DNA of 64,000 nucleotides, taken from contig JBITNC010000001.1 in assembly GCA_050084985.1 (NCBI GenBank), positions 175,398,001 through 175,462,000 of the forward strand, given 5' to 3'. Shown piece by piece: positions 12,180-25,339 of this stretch. The notes below the pieces were generated by a model that worked only from the letters and a program-made list of their open reading frames with translations, was not told where the DNA came from and ran no database searches. Source of the DNA: Nageia nagi. Lineage: Eukaryota; Pinophyta. Every line of letters begins with the position of its first letter. Position 1 is the first letter of the stretch. A program made the position numbers and the translations under genes.

Positions 12180-13100
12180 ATAGGTGCCTATATCAAATTT
12201 CTTCTTAACTATTAAGACCCTAACCAATTTAGTGCAAACTTGTCTCAAAGAGGCCTCTCAAGATGTGACTGTTGCTAATTCTCTTTAAGTACTAGGTCAC
12301 CAATATTGAATTATCAATGTTTGACCTTTTTATTATGCACATGCTTCAACTATTCTTGATATAATTTATGATGTTATATGGCATTAACACATCTCTCATC
12401 AAGAAGGGTAAGCTAATATAACCAAGCCTACCTGGCATCATCATTTGAAATGAGACCATGAAGTTGAACTCTCAAAGAAGAGATTTCTAACTCAAGTGGC
12501 ATGACTACTTCCACATCATATACTAATGAGAAAGGGGTATCCACTATAGGTGTCCTAATACTAGTGTGATAGACCAACAAAGCGTAGGGGAGACACTCAT
12601 TCTAATTTCTAAGATTGTTGTTGACCATCTTCTTCAAGATCATGATAATGGTTTTGTTGTATGCTTATGCCTAATCATTACTCTAGGGATAATATGACAT
12701 ATAGAAGGAATGATGAATAGTATAGCCATTACACAATGCTCTCAAATGTTATTTCTTTAAAGGTGGTCCATTGTATGATATAATCTTGTGAGGTATGCCA
12801 AACCTACAAATGATATGTGTATCAATAAATTTTGTAATCTTAGGATCGGTGGTAAACACAAGTGCTTAAGCCTCAACCTACTTGGTGGAATACTCTTTCA
12901 TTATGATAATGAACTTGTTTCCACCTAAAGAGGGGGGGAAAAACTTCCCTATGATATCAAAGCCCCACTATGCTAGAGGCCATAGATATTGAATGGGGTT
13001 AAGTATCTAATTAGGAAGATGCTACAAATTAGAATGTTGTTAACACTAACACACTTATTAACATATTATTGATATTCTCATTCCATGGTAGGCCAATAAT
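12180..13100 (-). pseudogene. integrase of element 2
   Basis: Integrase inserts the cDNA into the genome. The minus strand shows MKEYSTK, a stop, VEA near 12880 (normally YFTKWVEA, so Trp TGG became TAG). Then IICRFGIPHKIISYNG near 12775-12830, the catalytic DNG block with Asp replaced by Tyr. Then NKTIMILKKMVNN near 12630 and YHTSIRTP, the stretch after the catalytic Glu. The C-terminal part near 12310-12360 reads HNKKVKH and GDLVLK. Several stops and the lost Asp mean it is inactive. Confidence 0.75.
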
Positions 13101-13499
13101 ATCCCATCCTAAGAATACACTTGGCAATGGATGTTCTATTAAAGTGCCCATCACATATGTCATCATGATAAGTTTGTATAGCAATAGGCTAGCCACATAT
13201 CTCTAAATAGCATAGAAGGACTCCATCATATGACCACTTATATACCATATCTCCTAATATAGCATAACAATATTCCTTTTGATTAAATGTTCATTTCTCA
13301 TTGGAATATATGTTAGGATGTATAGCATTACACTTTAAATACTCATGCAATTGCTTATACCATAAGTCAAGTGGCTCAATAATGATCTCATTGATCGATA
13401 TTGAAGATAGAACATGAGGTAATGGTGAATTAAGAGTAGATTCTTTCAAGGTAACTATATCCACATGTTGAATGTGCCTATGAGACTTTGGAGGGATAA

Positions 13500-13860
13500 A
13501 CAACCCTAAGGATGCCATAGTGTCTACGAATTAGTTAGATGATCTAGGGGTAGTCTTAATCTTGTAATATTTAAAAAACTTTAGTAACTTCAAAGCCACA
13601 ACTCTATAAGTCCTCAAAATCTCATTATGAAATTGATAAGTGCCCAATATCTAATTGATAATCAATTGAGAATTACCATAGATAATTAATGGCTCACTTT
13701 TTAGCTCTAGGGTTTCTTTAAGATGCAAGATTAGTGCCTCATACTTTGCATTATTATTAGTACATAAGAAGTCTAGTTTAAAGGAATACAATATGGGGAT
13801 ACCCTAGAGAGTAAATAAAACAACTCAAGGCCCTCACCCTTGTTCACACTTCAATCCATA
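13500..13860 (-). pseudogene. RNase H of element 2
   Basis: The minus strand reads CTNNNAKYEALILHL and then LIIYGNSQLIIN, matching the Tat-lineage RNase H (AEYEALI with catalytic Glu kept; YGDSQL with catalytic Asp changed to Asn). It continues into MASLGLFIPPKSHRH (13518), the usual link toward integrase. It contains stops. Confidence 0.7.
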
Positions 13861-14359
13861 AAAGTACATATTCATATTAGTTTCCTAAATAAGTACCTCT
13901 AGTTGTTGGTTTGCTATAACCTAACCCTTGATAGACTTCTAAATGTTAAAGACTAGGTCAAAATTTGACATGAACATGATTCATTTAGTAGTGTGCATAT
14001 TATGATACACCTTTCTCATCATATATTTCAATGGATCAACCTCAAAGATCACATAGGTAGTGTGATTAAGCATATAGTGTCTCAGTTTCTTAGTAGAAAA
14101 GACAAGTGCAAGGAATACCTTCTCAATGTAAATATACCTAAGCTCATAATCAAGAAGCATACAACTAAGGTAGTAGATAGCTTTCTCCTTTGCATGGTCA
14201 TTCTTCTATGATAACATGAATCCTAAGGTGAAGTTAGTGGATGAAAGATATAGATGAAAGGGGACAACATATTTATATGAAATGAGTACTAGAGGATTGA
14301 AGAGGTATTTCTTGATGTCATCAAAAGCTTTTTGACAACCCTTATTGCAATCAAATTTC

Positions 14360-15363
14360 ACCCCATTTTAAGAAGCTCATTAAATGGTTGATATTTGTTA
14401 GATAACTGAGCTATAAACCTTCTTATGGTATAAATTTTGCATTAAATACTTATTAAAGTTTTAATTTCATTAGGAAAAGGCATACTAATGATAATAGTGA
14501 CTTTATTAGGGTTGACCTCTATGCCTCTTTTGAAAATAATGAATCCTAGTAACTTGCTTGATGTGATCCCAAAAACATATTTCCTAGGATTCAATCTAAT
14601 ATTATGCTTGAGTAACCTTTGAAATACACTCTCTAATACTTTCTAATGCTGGTCTATTGTATATTTGCCTAATAATTCATCCACATAGTTCTCCATAATA
14701 TCATACATCATGCCATGGAAGACATAAGTCATGTCCTATTGATATGTGGCACCAACATTCTTGAGTCCAAAGGAAATGACCTTATAATAATAAGTCCCCT
14801 ATGGTGTGGTAAAGGTAGTATTATATTGATATTTAGGGGAAAAACAAATTATATTATAGCTTGAGAAGCCATCCATGAGGGAAAACATCTCATATCATAT
14901 CATATTGTCAACTAGGGTGTCTATGTTAGATAGTGGGAAGTCATCTTTGGGACAAGTTGCATTATATATATTGAAAGTTCATTAAAACCCTAATATGAAC
15001 TTTAGTATTATTGATAAGGACCATGTTAGAAACCAATTAAGGATAATCAATAGAATGGATGAACTTGGCATCTAACAATTTCTAAATCTCATCTTAAATC
15101 TAAAGATACTTTGTAGGATCAACCCTCCTAGGTTTATGCTTGATAGGCTTAACATCTGGTTAGGTGATAATATTATGAACTATAATATTAGGATCCATAT
15201 CTAACATGTCTTTATAACTATAATTGAATACCTTAACATACTTCTTCAATAACTCTATGACTTTTTCTCTTTCTAACTCATTGAGGATATTCCCCACATA
15301 GACTATCTTTAGGTCTATTTGATCATCATTGATATTTATCTCGATAGACTTCCTTATATGCAT
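14360..15363 (-). pseudogene. reverse transcriptase of element 2
   Basis: The first 67 residues (15363-15160) are open and include REKVIELLKKYVKVF and YSYKDMLDMDPNIIVH, the conserved block upstream of Tat-type RT. Next come KHKPRRVDPTKYL, LLDAKFIHSIDYP and SNMVLI. In this 160-bp stretch four stops stand where Gln is expected. The active-site box near 14680 reads MENYVDELL, for the usual YVDD. The box is out of frame with the start, so there is at least one indel. Confidence 0.78.
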
Positions 15364-15377
15364 GCGAGATCCATCCT

Positions 15378-16640
15378 CTAAGTACTTGAATATGGAAAAG
15401 TATGCATAATAATATTTTTACATATTATTAATGAAATAATTTGAGTTTTATGATTTGGCTTCATCAAGGCAATCATAAGAAAAATATACATCACCCAAGA
15501 TAAGCAAAAAATCCAATAAAGGAAAAGAGAGATCTGTGGATAAAGGATTGAGTGAATTATGCAAGTTAAAATATAAAAGAGGGACAAAAGATGATGTACC
15601 ATCAACAAAGACCATAAAAAAATCTAAGGTAAGACTACATGAAGGATCATTGAAGAAATTATCTAGGATGGAACATTTTGAAGTATGAGGACTAGATGGA
15701 CCAAAAAATAAATGGATGTCATGCTCATCATCATGTGCCATCTCCTCTTCTAGAAGATTAAGATTATCAAATTATTCTTCCAAAGGTTTAATATTAAGGC
15801 CATGATACCATATAATATGTTTATATTGATCAGATTGAAATGGAATAGGAAAAACATGAACTTGTCCCTACTCATACTTGCCTAGGCCATATCCTTGCCA
15901 TTTTTATTTGGCAAAGTGTTTACACACTAGTTCAGGACATGAAAGATATTCTATTTTAACACAAAATTTTTCATTAATAAAATGCTCAATTGGGATGTCC
16001 TTGGGTGATTCCACACCTTCATAAATGAAGAAATATTAGTTCAAATTTGAGCCTAGTGGGATGAGAGTGCCAAGAGAAAGTGGGGATTCTAAAGGTATCC
16101 CCAAGTCTTTTATAAAGGAAATATGAAAAAGTGCATTGTTTATATGATACTATCCCTTTATAAGACATTCATAATTGGGAAAATCAAATGATGGTGACAT
16201 AATAAGGTTGAAATGATGTTGGTCAAGAGGATTAGGACCAATAGAAGAGGAAGAGGGCTCATCTTCCTATAATGAACCAGATACCAGACATGCTAAAGAT
16301 GAATGTAATTATTTAGGTGGAGGCACTCAATGATAGGATGGTTATTCATTTCCATTCATGGTAATAAAAAGGGTTTTATGAATGGAAGAATACCATATAG
16401 AATCCTTATGTGACTTACCCTTGCAACATATAAAGGGATCCACTCCCAAGGGAGATGAAAAGGATGGCTATGAAGATGAAGCATACTGAATGGATCATAG
16501 GATTTAGGAGAAGGGTTCTTACAAAGGTGAAAACAAAAGATTAGGATGATCATTCAAAATAATAATGATAGGAAAAAGATTTCCACATGGCATCTTAGGG
16601 GTCTCATGAGAAAAAGTAAAGTTATAGTGATTAAAGGGGT
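15378..16640 (-). pseudogene. protease-RT linker of element 2
   Basis: Mostly open in the same frame as the RT start (for example 15741-15448) but with no recognised domain. It contains LSTDLSFPLLDF and later acidic/hydrophobic text. A similar phrase, SLSFPLLVVDNP, occurs in the leader-proximal frame of element 3 (35683-36045), hinting that element 3 descends from a related pol. Confidence 0.45.
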
Positions 16641-16974
16641 TTAGATCATCTATAATACAATAAGGTACATGGAACTACCTCCATGTATTCTATCCATGGC
16701 AAACCTAAAGCAAGTTATACTACATCTCACCTTTAACCACATGATATGTAATTGTAATCTCTTTGACTTCAACTTTAACTAGAAGAATAACCATGCCCAT
16801 TGTAGTAGGTAAAGTATTATTAAAGGCCCTAATGGTAAGTGTAGGAGCATTCAAAAACTTGATAGGAACCTTTAGTCTCTCGAGTGCTATTGTATATATG
16901 ACATTAATTACTAATCCATTATCTACCAAGACTCTCTTTGATGGAAGAGAATCCATAAAAGCTCCAATGTACAA
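16640..16974 (-). pseudogene. retropepsin-like protease of element 2
   Basis: Reads LPSKRVLVDNGLVINVI, then PTLTIRAFNNTLPTTMG and ITYHVVKGEM, which is the plant gypsy protease. The catalytic triplet is Asp-Asn-Gly instead of Asp-Thr-Gly. A stop follows GEM, and the downstream NLLLG-PWI region at about 16650-16720 is frameshifted. Confidence 0.75.
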
Positions 16975-17599
16975 AGCTAGGTGCTTTGGCTTATTAGGAG
17001 AAGAATCCTAAATTTCATCTTGAAAGATATTAATTTTGAGTCTAGTAGTACTCTAAAAAATCCCTATAAAGTATCAAAAAGAATTAGGGTTTTTACTATC
17101 TAACTCAATGGCCTTAAAGATATTATTCAAAGAATTCCTGTGTTAAGGGAATTGTTGCAATAGATCCCATAGGGATAGCTTTGTTTGAGTGGTCCTAAGT
17201 TATTATTCCAATTATTTCTATATGGTCATGGGTTCTTTGGTATCCTATGTTTGAATTTGGACCCTAGGTTAAGGAAAAGGTTGTATTCTCACCTCCATAG
17301 GGGGAGGAGGAGGTTTTCAATCATTACCTATACTTATTCTTATAGTCACACAATCATATTACTATCATGGACCTCTATAATATGGTATGATGAAGGTGGG
17401 TCTATGACACCCATAAGCTCATAGTCAGGGGTTATATCATTCCCTATGAAAAAAGAGAAAATATGAATCTATATTGCTAAAATCCATGAAATCATTATTT
17501 TACCTATGGTTATAGTCATGGATGATATCTTGCTTCAGTTCTAAAAAGATCTTATTAACATTATTATTATACCTAGTCAAGGGATCTTAAAAAACATCC

Positions 17600-18742
17600 A
17601 AATTTCTATTAGGTTGTGTGATTGGATTTTTGGTCAATACTTGCCCATTATTTATTAGCCTTTGAATTATGTTCCTTAATTGTTTACATGTATTCATATC
17701 ATGCCCTTTTTATCTATGATAAATGCAATACTTACTATAGTTATACCATGTTGGTTTCTACAAATAAGGTTCTTCATGTTTCCCTTCAAGGAGATTGATT
17801 AATTATGCATGTAATATTTTCTTCAAAAATTCCTTGATAGGTTTTACCAAAGGTTTCCAAGGTTTATGTGACCCTAGTTATCAAGGTTTCCTAGGTATTT
17901 AAACATATTACTAATTATTCTAATCAGTATTTTTCCTAGGTCTTTCTTATGCCTATGATTACATAGGTGGATTGGCCTTAGGTGTTTATGGAGGAGCCAA
18001 TTGAACCACTAACTACATATGAGAGATCTCATGGGACACTTGATTACTTTGAGGCTTTTGATACAAAGTACTAGGATAATTTTCATTATTGTAGTACTTT
18101 AGATAATGCCTCTTCTATTAACTTAGCTTAAGATAATGCCTCCTCAAATGTATGATGTTGTTAAATTCTAAGGATAGAAGAGATATGTTTATTATAGCTC
18201 TTAGAGAAAAACTTTATCGGTTCTTCTTACTGAAAAGTATAGGTCATATCTATGAAAATATCTCTCCATATACATATGTAATCTGAAATGCACTCATCCT
18301 TAAATTATAAAAGTTTTCCCAAGTCTACAATGGATGCTTGTTTATGTATGTTGATGATGAAGTGATCAAGGAATTTATCATCCAACTATTCAAAGGAATA
18401 GATGCTATGTTACATAATATTATTATACCAATCAAAATCATGTCCAACAAGTGTCATTGGGAAGGTTCTAATCATGAGTACATTATCATTACTAATGATG
18501 TAACATGAGTACTTAAACTACCAAAGATTTTCTCTAAGATCTTCCTTTCTTTTGAACTTGTCTATTTTTGGTATCTCAAACTTATAAGGAAAGGTTTTTG
18601 TTGGTACAATTGGGTGAATGGGCTCATTACAAATGGAAGTGTATGAAAACTTGGCCTTTCCATACTCACTAACTCTAAGCTCCATGTCTTCCAACCTATT
18701 TAATATCTCATCATTTATGGTGAGGGGTTGGCTATTAACCAT
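17600..18742 (-). pseudogene. gag: gag core and Cys-His knuckle of element 2
   Basis: 18742-18518 reads ICNEPIHPIVPTKTFPYKFEIPKIDKFK, clearly homologous to the gag core of element 1 (ICNELIHLSVPKKKLPYRFEFPKIESFK). The rest of the core, to about 18200, carries stops. Near 17700 KYCIYHR, a stop, KGHDMNTC gives the same unusual Cys-Tyr-His...His...Cys knuckle as element 1. Homology to element 1 gag is the main support. Confidence 0.75.
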
Positions 18743-18765
18743 AACCTATTGTTTTAGAACTATAT

Positions 18766-20247
18766 TTATAGGTTGATCATCATATAAGTCATGTTGGTTA
18801 TATTGATCATCATAATATATATCTTGATCTTGTCTATATGATTGATCATAAATTTATGTAAATGTTGCAACTCATGATAGCCTAGAAATCGAGATGGCCC
18901 ATGCAAAGAGGCTTGGTCATGACAAGATAATTCATCATACCCAAGATCATGATGGGTCATGTAGGAAATAGGATGGGTATACACATGATGAGTATCTATA
19001 AACTAATATGTGTATACCTATTGGGATGGTGCCACCACACTAGAAGAAGTTGAATAATGTGGCTATGGTGGTAGATCAATTGGGTGTGAATGATACCCAT
19101 TCCCTAAATTAACTCCATAATTAGTAATTAGATGCAAACAAGACCTAATAATATGAGGTATGGTAGGATAAAAATGATGAAAACTAACATGATGGATAGG
19201 ACTAGGATCATACAAAGGGTGAGACATAGGTTAATTCTTGGATTGGTTCATAATATGGGTATCATCATAATAATATCCAACCCAATTTCTAGGGGGAGAT
19301 GAAGAAGTCCTATGAAAGGTAATAACACATGGATTAGGGCTAATGAAATGCATTGATGGAGGTATAGATGATACTCCAAAGGGAGGACCTAAGGGACCAT
19401 GTGAAGACATAAACACAACAAGTCTAGGGAATGAAGGGAGTTGATCATGTGATGCATCAACATATGGAGGTGTCCTAAGAAATAACAAGGGTTCCTCATG
19501 ATATGACATCTTAGGAGGCTCATCAACCATGTATCATGTATCTAGATGGAGGGGGCATGACCTAGTAATAGGAGATAGGGAATCATCCTCTATATGATCA
19601 TCCAATGTCTCTCTATCATACAAGCAACCCTTAGGATAGGTAACCTTGGTAACATGAGGTAACTAGGGTGAAGGTTCCCTATTAGGAGCATATAAGGGAT
19701 AGAATTAAGCCCCTTTAAATACTATATATATGGTATGAACTATAGGATCACTCAAAAACATCTCATGTGGGGATATATGGGACTCGAAAGGATAAATAAG
19801 AAGAAGGGTGGAACTAGGTATAGGCCTAGGTACATCATGCTCCAAGTCATGTTGTGGGATAAGATAGGGATCAACTTGATAGAGATCTACATGATATTGC
19901 AATATAGGTCTCTTGAAAGAAAAATAACTCTCTATCCTATAAAATCTTACCCTATGGGTCATCACATCATATTGTCTTTCCTATCGAGGGTTGGCCCTAA
20001 GGGCATGAAACCTCTCTAAAGTTTGATTGAAGGAAAGATGAGGTGATGCTTTTGCATGCTTATGTGGGGGTGATTGATGGGGTGTACATGACTTAATATG
20101 AGACACATGCAAGAGTGTAAGAGCATTTGATTGATTTACTTTGTTATTGTGTTCCTCTTCCTCTAACTCTCTAGCCCTACACTAACCTCTAATTTTGATC
20201 ATATGTGAATACCAAGGATTATTTTCCTTGCAGGGTATATGAGACAT
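18766..20247 (-). pseudogene. gag N-terminal region of element 2
   Basis: A His/Pro-rich frame begins with ATG at 20247 (MSHIPCKENNPWYSH) and stays in one frame to about 18985 with stops mostly at CAG/CAA-to-TAG/TAA positions. It includes PRPIPSSTLLLIYPF and PPYVDASHDQLPSFPRL. A frameshift near 18.8 kb separates it from the gag core. No domain recognised; it fits the long variable N-terminus of this gag type. Confidence 0.5.
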
Positions 20248-20692
20248 GATGATGAAGGTGGAATAGATGTTTCAAAAAATAACTCTAAATAAAATATAAA
20301 TCATACCAATATGAAAATGAAAAAGTGCAAAAGCAATAAATCACTCAACAAAGAGCCTAGAATTTTGTTAAAGATAGTATTTAATGTAGATGTAATTAAC
20401 ATCACACAACCTAAATGATCAATTCAAAGAGAATTATAAATGATGAGAAGTAATGGTGATATATATAAATGGATTTTATCTTTTTTAGTTGCTTCTTGTT
20501 CAATTTGAGGCATTATCTTTTTAGTGAGATAAATTTTTAATGCAATTGTAAATTTTGACTCTTTTTAGTTTTCCTAGAGATGATTCTAGTCAAGTATTTT
20601 TGAGTGAGGCTCAATTTTTATGGGGTTGAATCATTTTACAATGTTATCTTAGGTACCCTTATTGAAACTTCTCATAAATATGGAGGATCCCA

Positions 20693-20743
20693 CCTTGGTG
20701 ATGAAATCCAAGTATGGGTTAGGCCATGGTGATGAAATCCATG
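20693..20743 (-). repeat. Twin leader hairpins of element 2
   Basis: Upstream of gag, two copies spaced 31 bp share the loop ATTTCATCA (minus strand) with different but complementary stems: CTTGG/CCAAG (20712-20693) and CATGG/CCATG (20743-20724). Element 3 has the first form at 34828-34848. From 20250 to about 22100 no protein family is recognised; this is presumed leader and possibly LTR. Confidence 0.55.
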
Positions 20744-22149
20744 TTCCCTAATCAATCCCTAGGCTTGTGATGGACTTTAGTAAAATAAGAAAATATGTGA
20801 TGCAATCCTAGGATTATAGTGCAATGCAATTACAACTCCCAAATACTTGCTTTTCAAAATAAAATCCAAGGCACTCCAACCCAAGTATGCTAAAGCAATA
20901 AAAATATTTTCCTTTCTTTTCAAATGAAAAATAATACAAAGATATCAATTATTTTTATGCACCAAGCAATCAACAAAGAGTCACAAAATAAAAATAAAAC
21001 CCTTATTCAAGATTGTAAATTTTAAGTACCAAATAAAACTTCAAAGTGAATGCACCACTCTCCCCAAAATGAGATGCAAATTTCACTAAAGAGAAGTGGA
21101 AATCCTATATACAAATAGAAACCAAAGAGTATGGACTAGGTACAAAAAGAAATCCAAAGACTTACCTAGTCCAAGAACATTCCTTCCCACTCCTTCTTTG
21201 TTTTCTGAATGATGATTACAAAGCTCTACCATAGAATCATCCACTACAAGGATGATTTTGGGAACAATGCTAATCACTTGGGCAATCAGTAGTTATTCGG
21301 ATAACCACAGTGCACTCAAAGATAAAAATTTAAAGCTAAAAATTAACCTACAATAAAACCCTATGATAAGGGTAAAATGATGCATCCAATGATAAGGACA
21401 CCCAAATATTTACAAACAAACTTGATAATGGACTATTTTTACTAATATAGATCTATAAATAAAATTGTCTAGTAGTATGATGACTGTAAAATCATCCAGA
21501 TGACCTTAGGGTCATCCCATAGGAGGGAGATTTACAATCAAAATTAGCCTACAAATGGATGATTTTCTTTTTAGTGATAGTGGATCTTTAAGATTTTTAG
21601 GTCTATGTTTTTCCCTTTCCAATAAGGTATCCTACAAGTTTCACTGAAAATTTGACATAAGAATTCTCTAAAATGCAAGAAATGTCCACAAGTTGAAACC
21701 ACCAAAAATAAGGTAAAGGTTTAGGGAATCATATTTTGTCTTGGGGTTTAGGAATAGCAAGGTCCCATCATGAAAACCATATATAAATGGGTCAAAATTC
21801 TTGCACTTGAATCACTCGTAATATTTATGAGCAACTCTAAGAATCTTGATACATTCTATCTAATTTTTCTATGATAAACATTGAAAAAAATGACAAGATA
21901 GGGTTTAGAAATAATCCTTGATACTTTAATAGTGCAATATGATATCTATACCTAAAAAGAAAACATAAATATTAATGGATACTTCAAATCACAAGTCCTT
22001 TAGACCTTATGATTGTCCAAGTGAGGTGAAACCCCAACTCAAAGAGGTTGTAATTCTTCTTGTCCACAATTAATTGGATGCTAGAAAATATCATAATGCC
22101 TATGATGCAAATATGATTTAGACCTTATGATTGTCTTATTTTTACATTT

Positions 22150-23140
22150 TCTACTATTATTTTATTATAATTTGCAATAGGTGTAACTATAATATAATTA
22201 ATATTTTTTTAAGGTTTTGATTTTTGAGAAAATTTAGTATTTTGAATAATATAAGACTCCTTTTTTAGAAATCTATCACGTATCTTACCCAAAAAAAAAT
22301 TATCAAGATCAATAGATTCTAAACTAAACTAAGGAAACAAAGAGTCAATAAAAGCATATTTTAAATAATTTTCATGGGTAATCACCTTATTAGCATTTTT
22401 TTTCTATACTTTAATAAAATCTATCAAGTTTTAATTACTTTGTAGTTTAATTCTACATAAAATTCAAATATTTGAATAATGCAGTTTCTTTGATGTTATA
22501 TTTAAAAATTCCTATGAATACATGAATAAGACATTCATAACTATCAATACTTTTTTTAGCAATAGTAAAATACCATTTGAGTACTTCATATTTCAAAATG
22601 TGAGAAATAAATTTAGCTAACATACTAGGATCATGCATAATTCAATAGTTTCTTCTTGAAATTTTCTAACATGCATCTTACAATCTTGAGAACCATCAAA
22701 TTTTGAAAATTTAACTCTTTTTGCTATTTAATATCTTGCAAGTAATTATATCACACAAAAGTCTTTTAAAAAAAAACAAATAATCATCATCACTATTACT
22801 AAGCAAAGAATTTTCTAATTTTTTTATTCCTTATTTTAGTTGTATTACATCAATAAAAGGTTAAGTGACTATTGGGGAAGGAACTACTTGGGGTGGTGGT
22901 GGGTTAACTATTTGAGGTGGAAGTGTAACTACTTGAGGTGAAGGTATTACTACTTGAGCCTTAAGGTAGTGTGTGGCTTGTTTTTCTAATTGGGCTTGTT
23001 TTAATTCTATTTATTTTAATTTGTAAAGAGGAAAAGTTCTATTAATTATTTTCTCTTCTAAATTATCTAACAATTGATTTATGTTATCTAATATTTGGTC
23101 ATCTATGGATTTTCAAAAATACTATAGACTCTTAAGATTC
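22150..23140 (-). pseudogene. gag fragment of another Ty3/gypsy element
   Basis: The open part, 22638-22453, reads MLAKFISHILKYEVLKWYFTIAKKSIDSYE and then FKYNIKETALF, a typical gypsy gag core (leucine-rich, LKWYF). Just upstream the frame reads KFSKFDGSQDCKMHVRKF. Further upstream (22840-23100) is a Pro/Val-rich stretch (PPQIVNPPPPQVV). The downstream text to about 22150 is coding-like with stops. From 23140 to 24500 the sequence is A/T-rich with nothing I can assign. Confidence 0.65.
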
Positions 23141-24785
23141 TATTAATAAATAAATTTTAACATTATGTTCCTCAATAGACCAAAGATTTTTTTTCATAAT
23201 TATTTTTAATAAGATTTCTAACTTCTCTTAGATCCTTAGTTTTATGAGGTTTAGTTTGAATTTTCTTACCTTTATCTTGGTGATTAGGATTAGGAAACAT
23301 ACCTAAATTTTCTTATTCATGTTGTACCAGAGAAGAAGATAAATAATTCTCATAGCATATGACCTATGGAGAGCATTGAGATGTTTTAATATTTTTTTAC
23401 GATTGAGAAGCATCAATATAAACAATGTCAACATTATGAGCATAATCACATACATGGTTGGTACTATTTGATTTATTTTCTATGGAAACATATAGTCTAT
23501 GTAAACCTGGTTAAGCATAATAAAATAAATAATCAATAAAATATTGTGTTTTTTTCTCCTTATTTATATTTATAATATTATGTTTGGTTATAATATCTAA
23601 AATATATTGATAATTATTGGTAACATAATAATTTAACTGATTACCAAGAGATATTAAACCAATCAAAGATTTAACATTAAGAGGGATAACATTAAGATCA
23701 TCTAAATGTTTATATGTAGTAACATGATCTTGTAAATTAATACTTTAAAACTACAATTTAACATATCTATTATTACTTTTTTCATTAGTAATCATTATAG
23801 TGTTAGGATTTGGTTCTATTAATTGTTGAGGAATATCATGGTTAATTCATTTACTTCTTCATATTTCCTCAAAATGAACCTTTCCTTTTGTAATTTTAGG
23901 TTGTAATTATATATGAATGAAATCCTTAGGGATAAAAGCTTAATAAGTCATAATATTATCTCTTTTTGTAACATGTATTCAAATAATTTTAAGCAAAGGA
24001 ATAAATAATAACTCAAAATTATTTTTCACTCTAATGAAATGATTCCCTAGAATAAAATTATAGGTTATGTAAGATCATTCAGGTTCACTAAAAATGTAGC
24101 CTCTAAATAATGATTTGCAATAAAGAAATGTAGTAAATAATAAGCTACAATATATAGGTACAATAAACTTATCAAGGTAATCCTTAAGATGTGGTATAAT
24201 ACACATGATTAGATTAGATCTAATATGAAATAATATGTATATTCAATGACCTAGATCTTTGTTTAACATCATTCAGATTTGCAACATTGGATTACAAAGG
24301 AAAATGATATGGATGGCATGTTCACAATATTTGTACATAATGCACACCATTCATTAAGCAATATAAATGTTGTAACATAAATATCATAGCATAGTAAAAT
24401 CCTCATATAGGTGGCATTAAGAGATACCATTAGTATAGTATGATGCACTTAAAACCATCTATCAAAGAGATATGATAGAGAATATCAACCTAAACTCTTC
24501 CATTTATACCTGTGAGGATATAGAAGGAAGTGAAGGTTGACATATAGCATTAGAATATAATCTTTTTAATATCAAAATATTTCTAGATATAATTTTGATT
24601 AATGATATTGCATTGAACTTAACATATGATATAAAACTTGGATAACACATTTACCTTGATTTATATAATATTCCTATTCATTCTTTTGAGATGTATAAAT
24701 ATGATTTATTAAGTAATAAGAAATCATTTTTAGGCATATACATGATGCTTGGTAGAGATTATAGAAATATGGACCAAATACCACC

Positions 24786-25260
24786 TATGAATGAGGGAAG
24801 AAGTTGTGATATTCTTCGTGCTTCTTAAACCATTTCTTTAGTGCCATTCAAAGAAGAGGCTAAGGTAGATATACTTACATTTGGAGGATAATTTAATGTT
24901 GAGAAGTTGAGTTATTGGATGAAGAAACTAGAGGTATATTTTCAAAATCAATTTGTGGTTGATAATAACTAAAATATTTCCTTTGTAATAATTAAAATGG
25001 GTGGACATGCTTTATTTTGGTGGGAGAACCAAATAGAATCTCTTATGTATGATAACTAATTGCCTATCTCTTTATAGGAGGAATTCAAGAACATACTTAA
25101 AGTAAAATTATTTCCATTATGCCACCAAAATAAGAAACAAATGAAATTTTGTTAAATAACAAAGAACTAAATAATTAGTCTAAGATTATACTACCAAGTT
25201 TAGAAAATAAGAAACATTTCTTAGGATATCTCTCAAATATCTATAAGTGCAAATGAAGTA
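24786..25260 (+). pseudogene. gag of host gypsy element
   Basis: Reads FKEEAKVDILTFGG, a stop, FNVEKLSYWMKKLEVYF, then ISFVIIKMGGHALFWWENQ and EEFKNILKVKLFPL, a typical gypsy gag core. Four stops (GG*FN, NN*NIS, DN*LP, SL*EEF) all fall where Gln fits, that is CAA or CAG turned into TAA or TAG. Upstream (24541-24780) the same strand is largely open but unrecognised. Confidence 0.78.
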
Positions 25261-25339
25261 TGTTTGATAATTACATAGTCATTTGAAATGGACCATCATG
25301 TTGTTTAATATTACAAATCTCAACCAAGTCAGTGTGCAA

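Larger units (their letters stand above)
12180..20247 (-). mobile_element. Element 2: Tat-like Ty3/gypsy retrotransposon, badly decayed
   Basis: In minus-strand order: gag N-terminal region (20247-18760), gag core (18742-18280), Cys-His knuckle (about 17700), protease (16974-16640), RT (15363-14360), RNase H (13800-13500) and integrase (13100-12180). Integrase follows RT, so this is gypsy rather than copia order. The block before RT (IELLKKYVKVFNYSYKDMLDMD) corresponds to the VFAWSYEDMPGLD block of Tat-type plant elements. Many stops fall at expected Gln or Trp codons. Neither LTR was located; they should lie below 12.1 kb and between about 21 and 22.1 kb. Confidence 0.8.
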
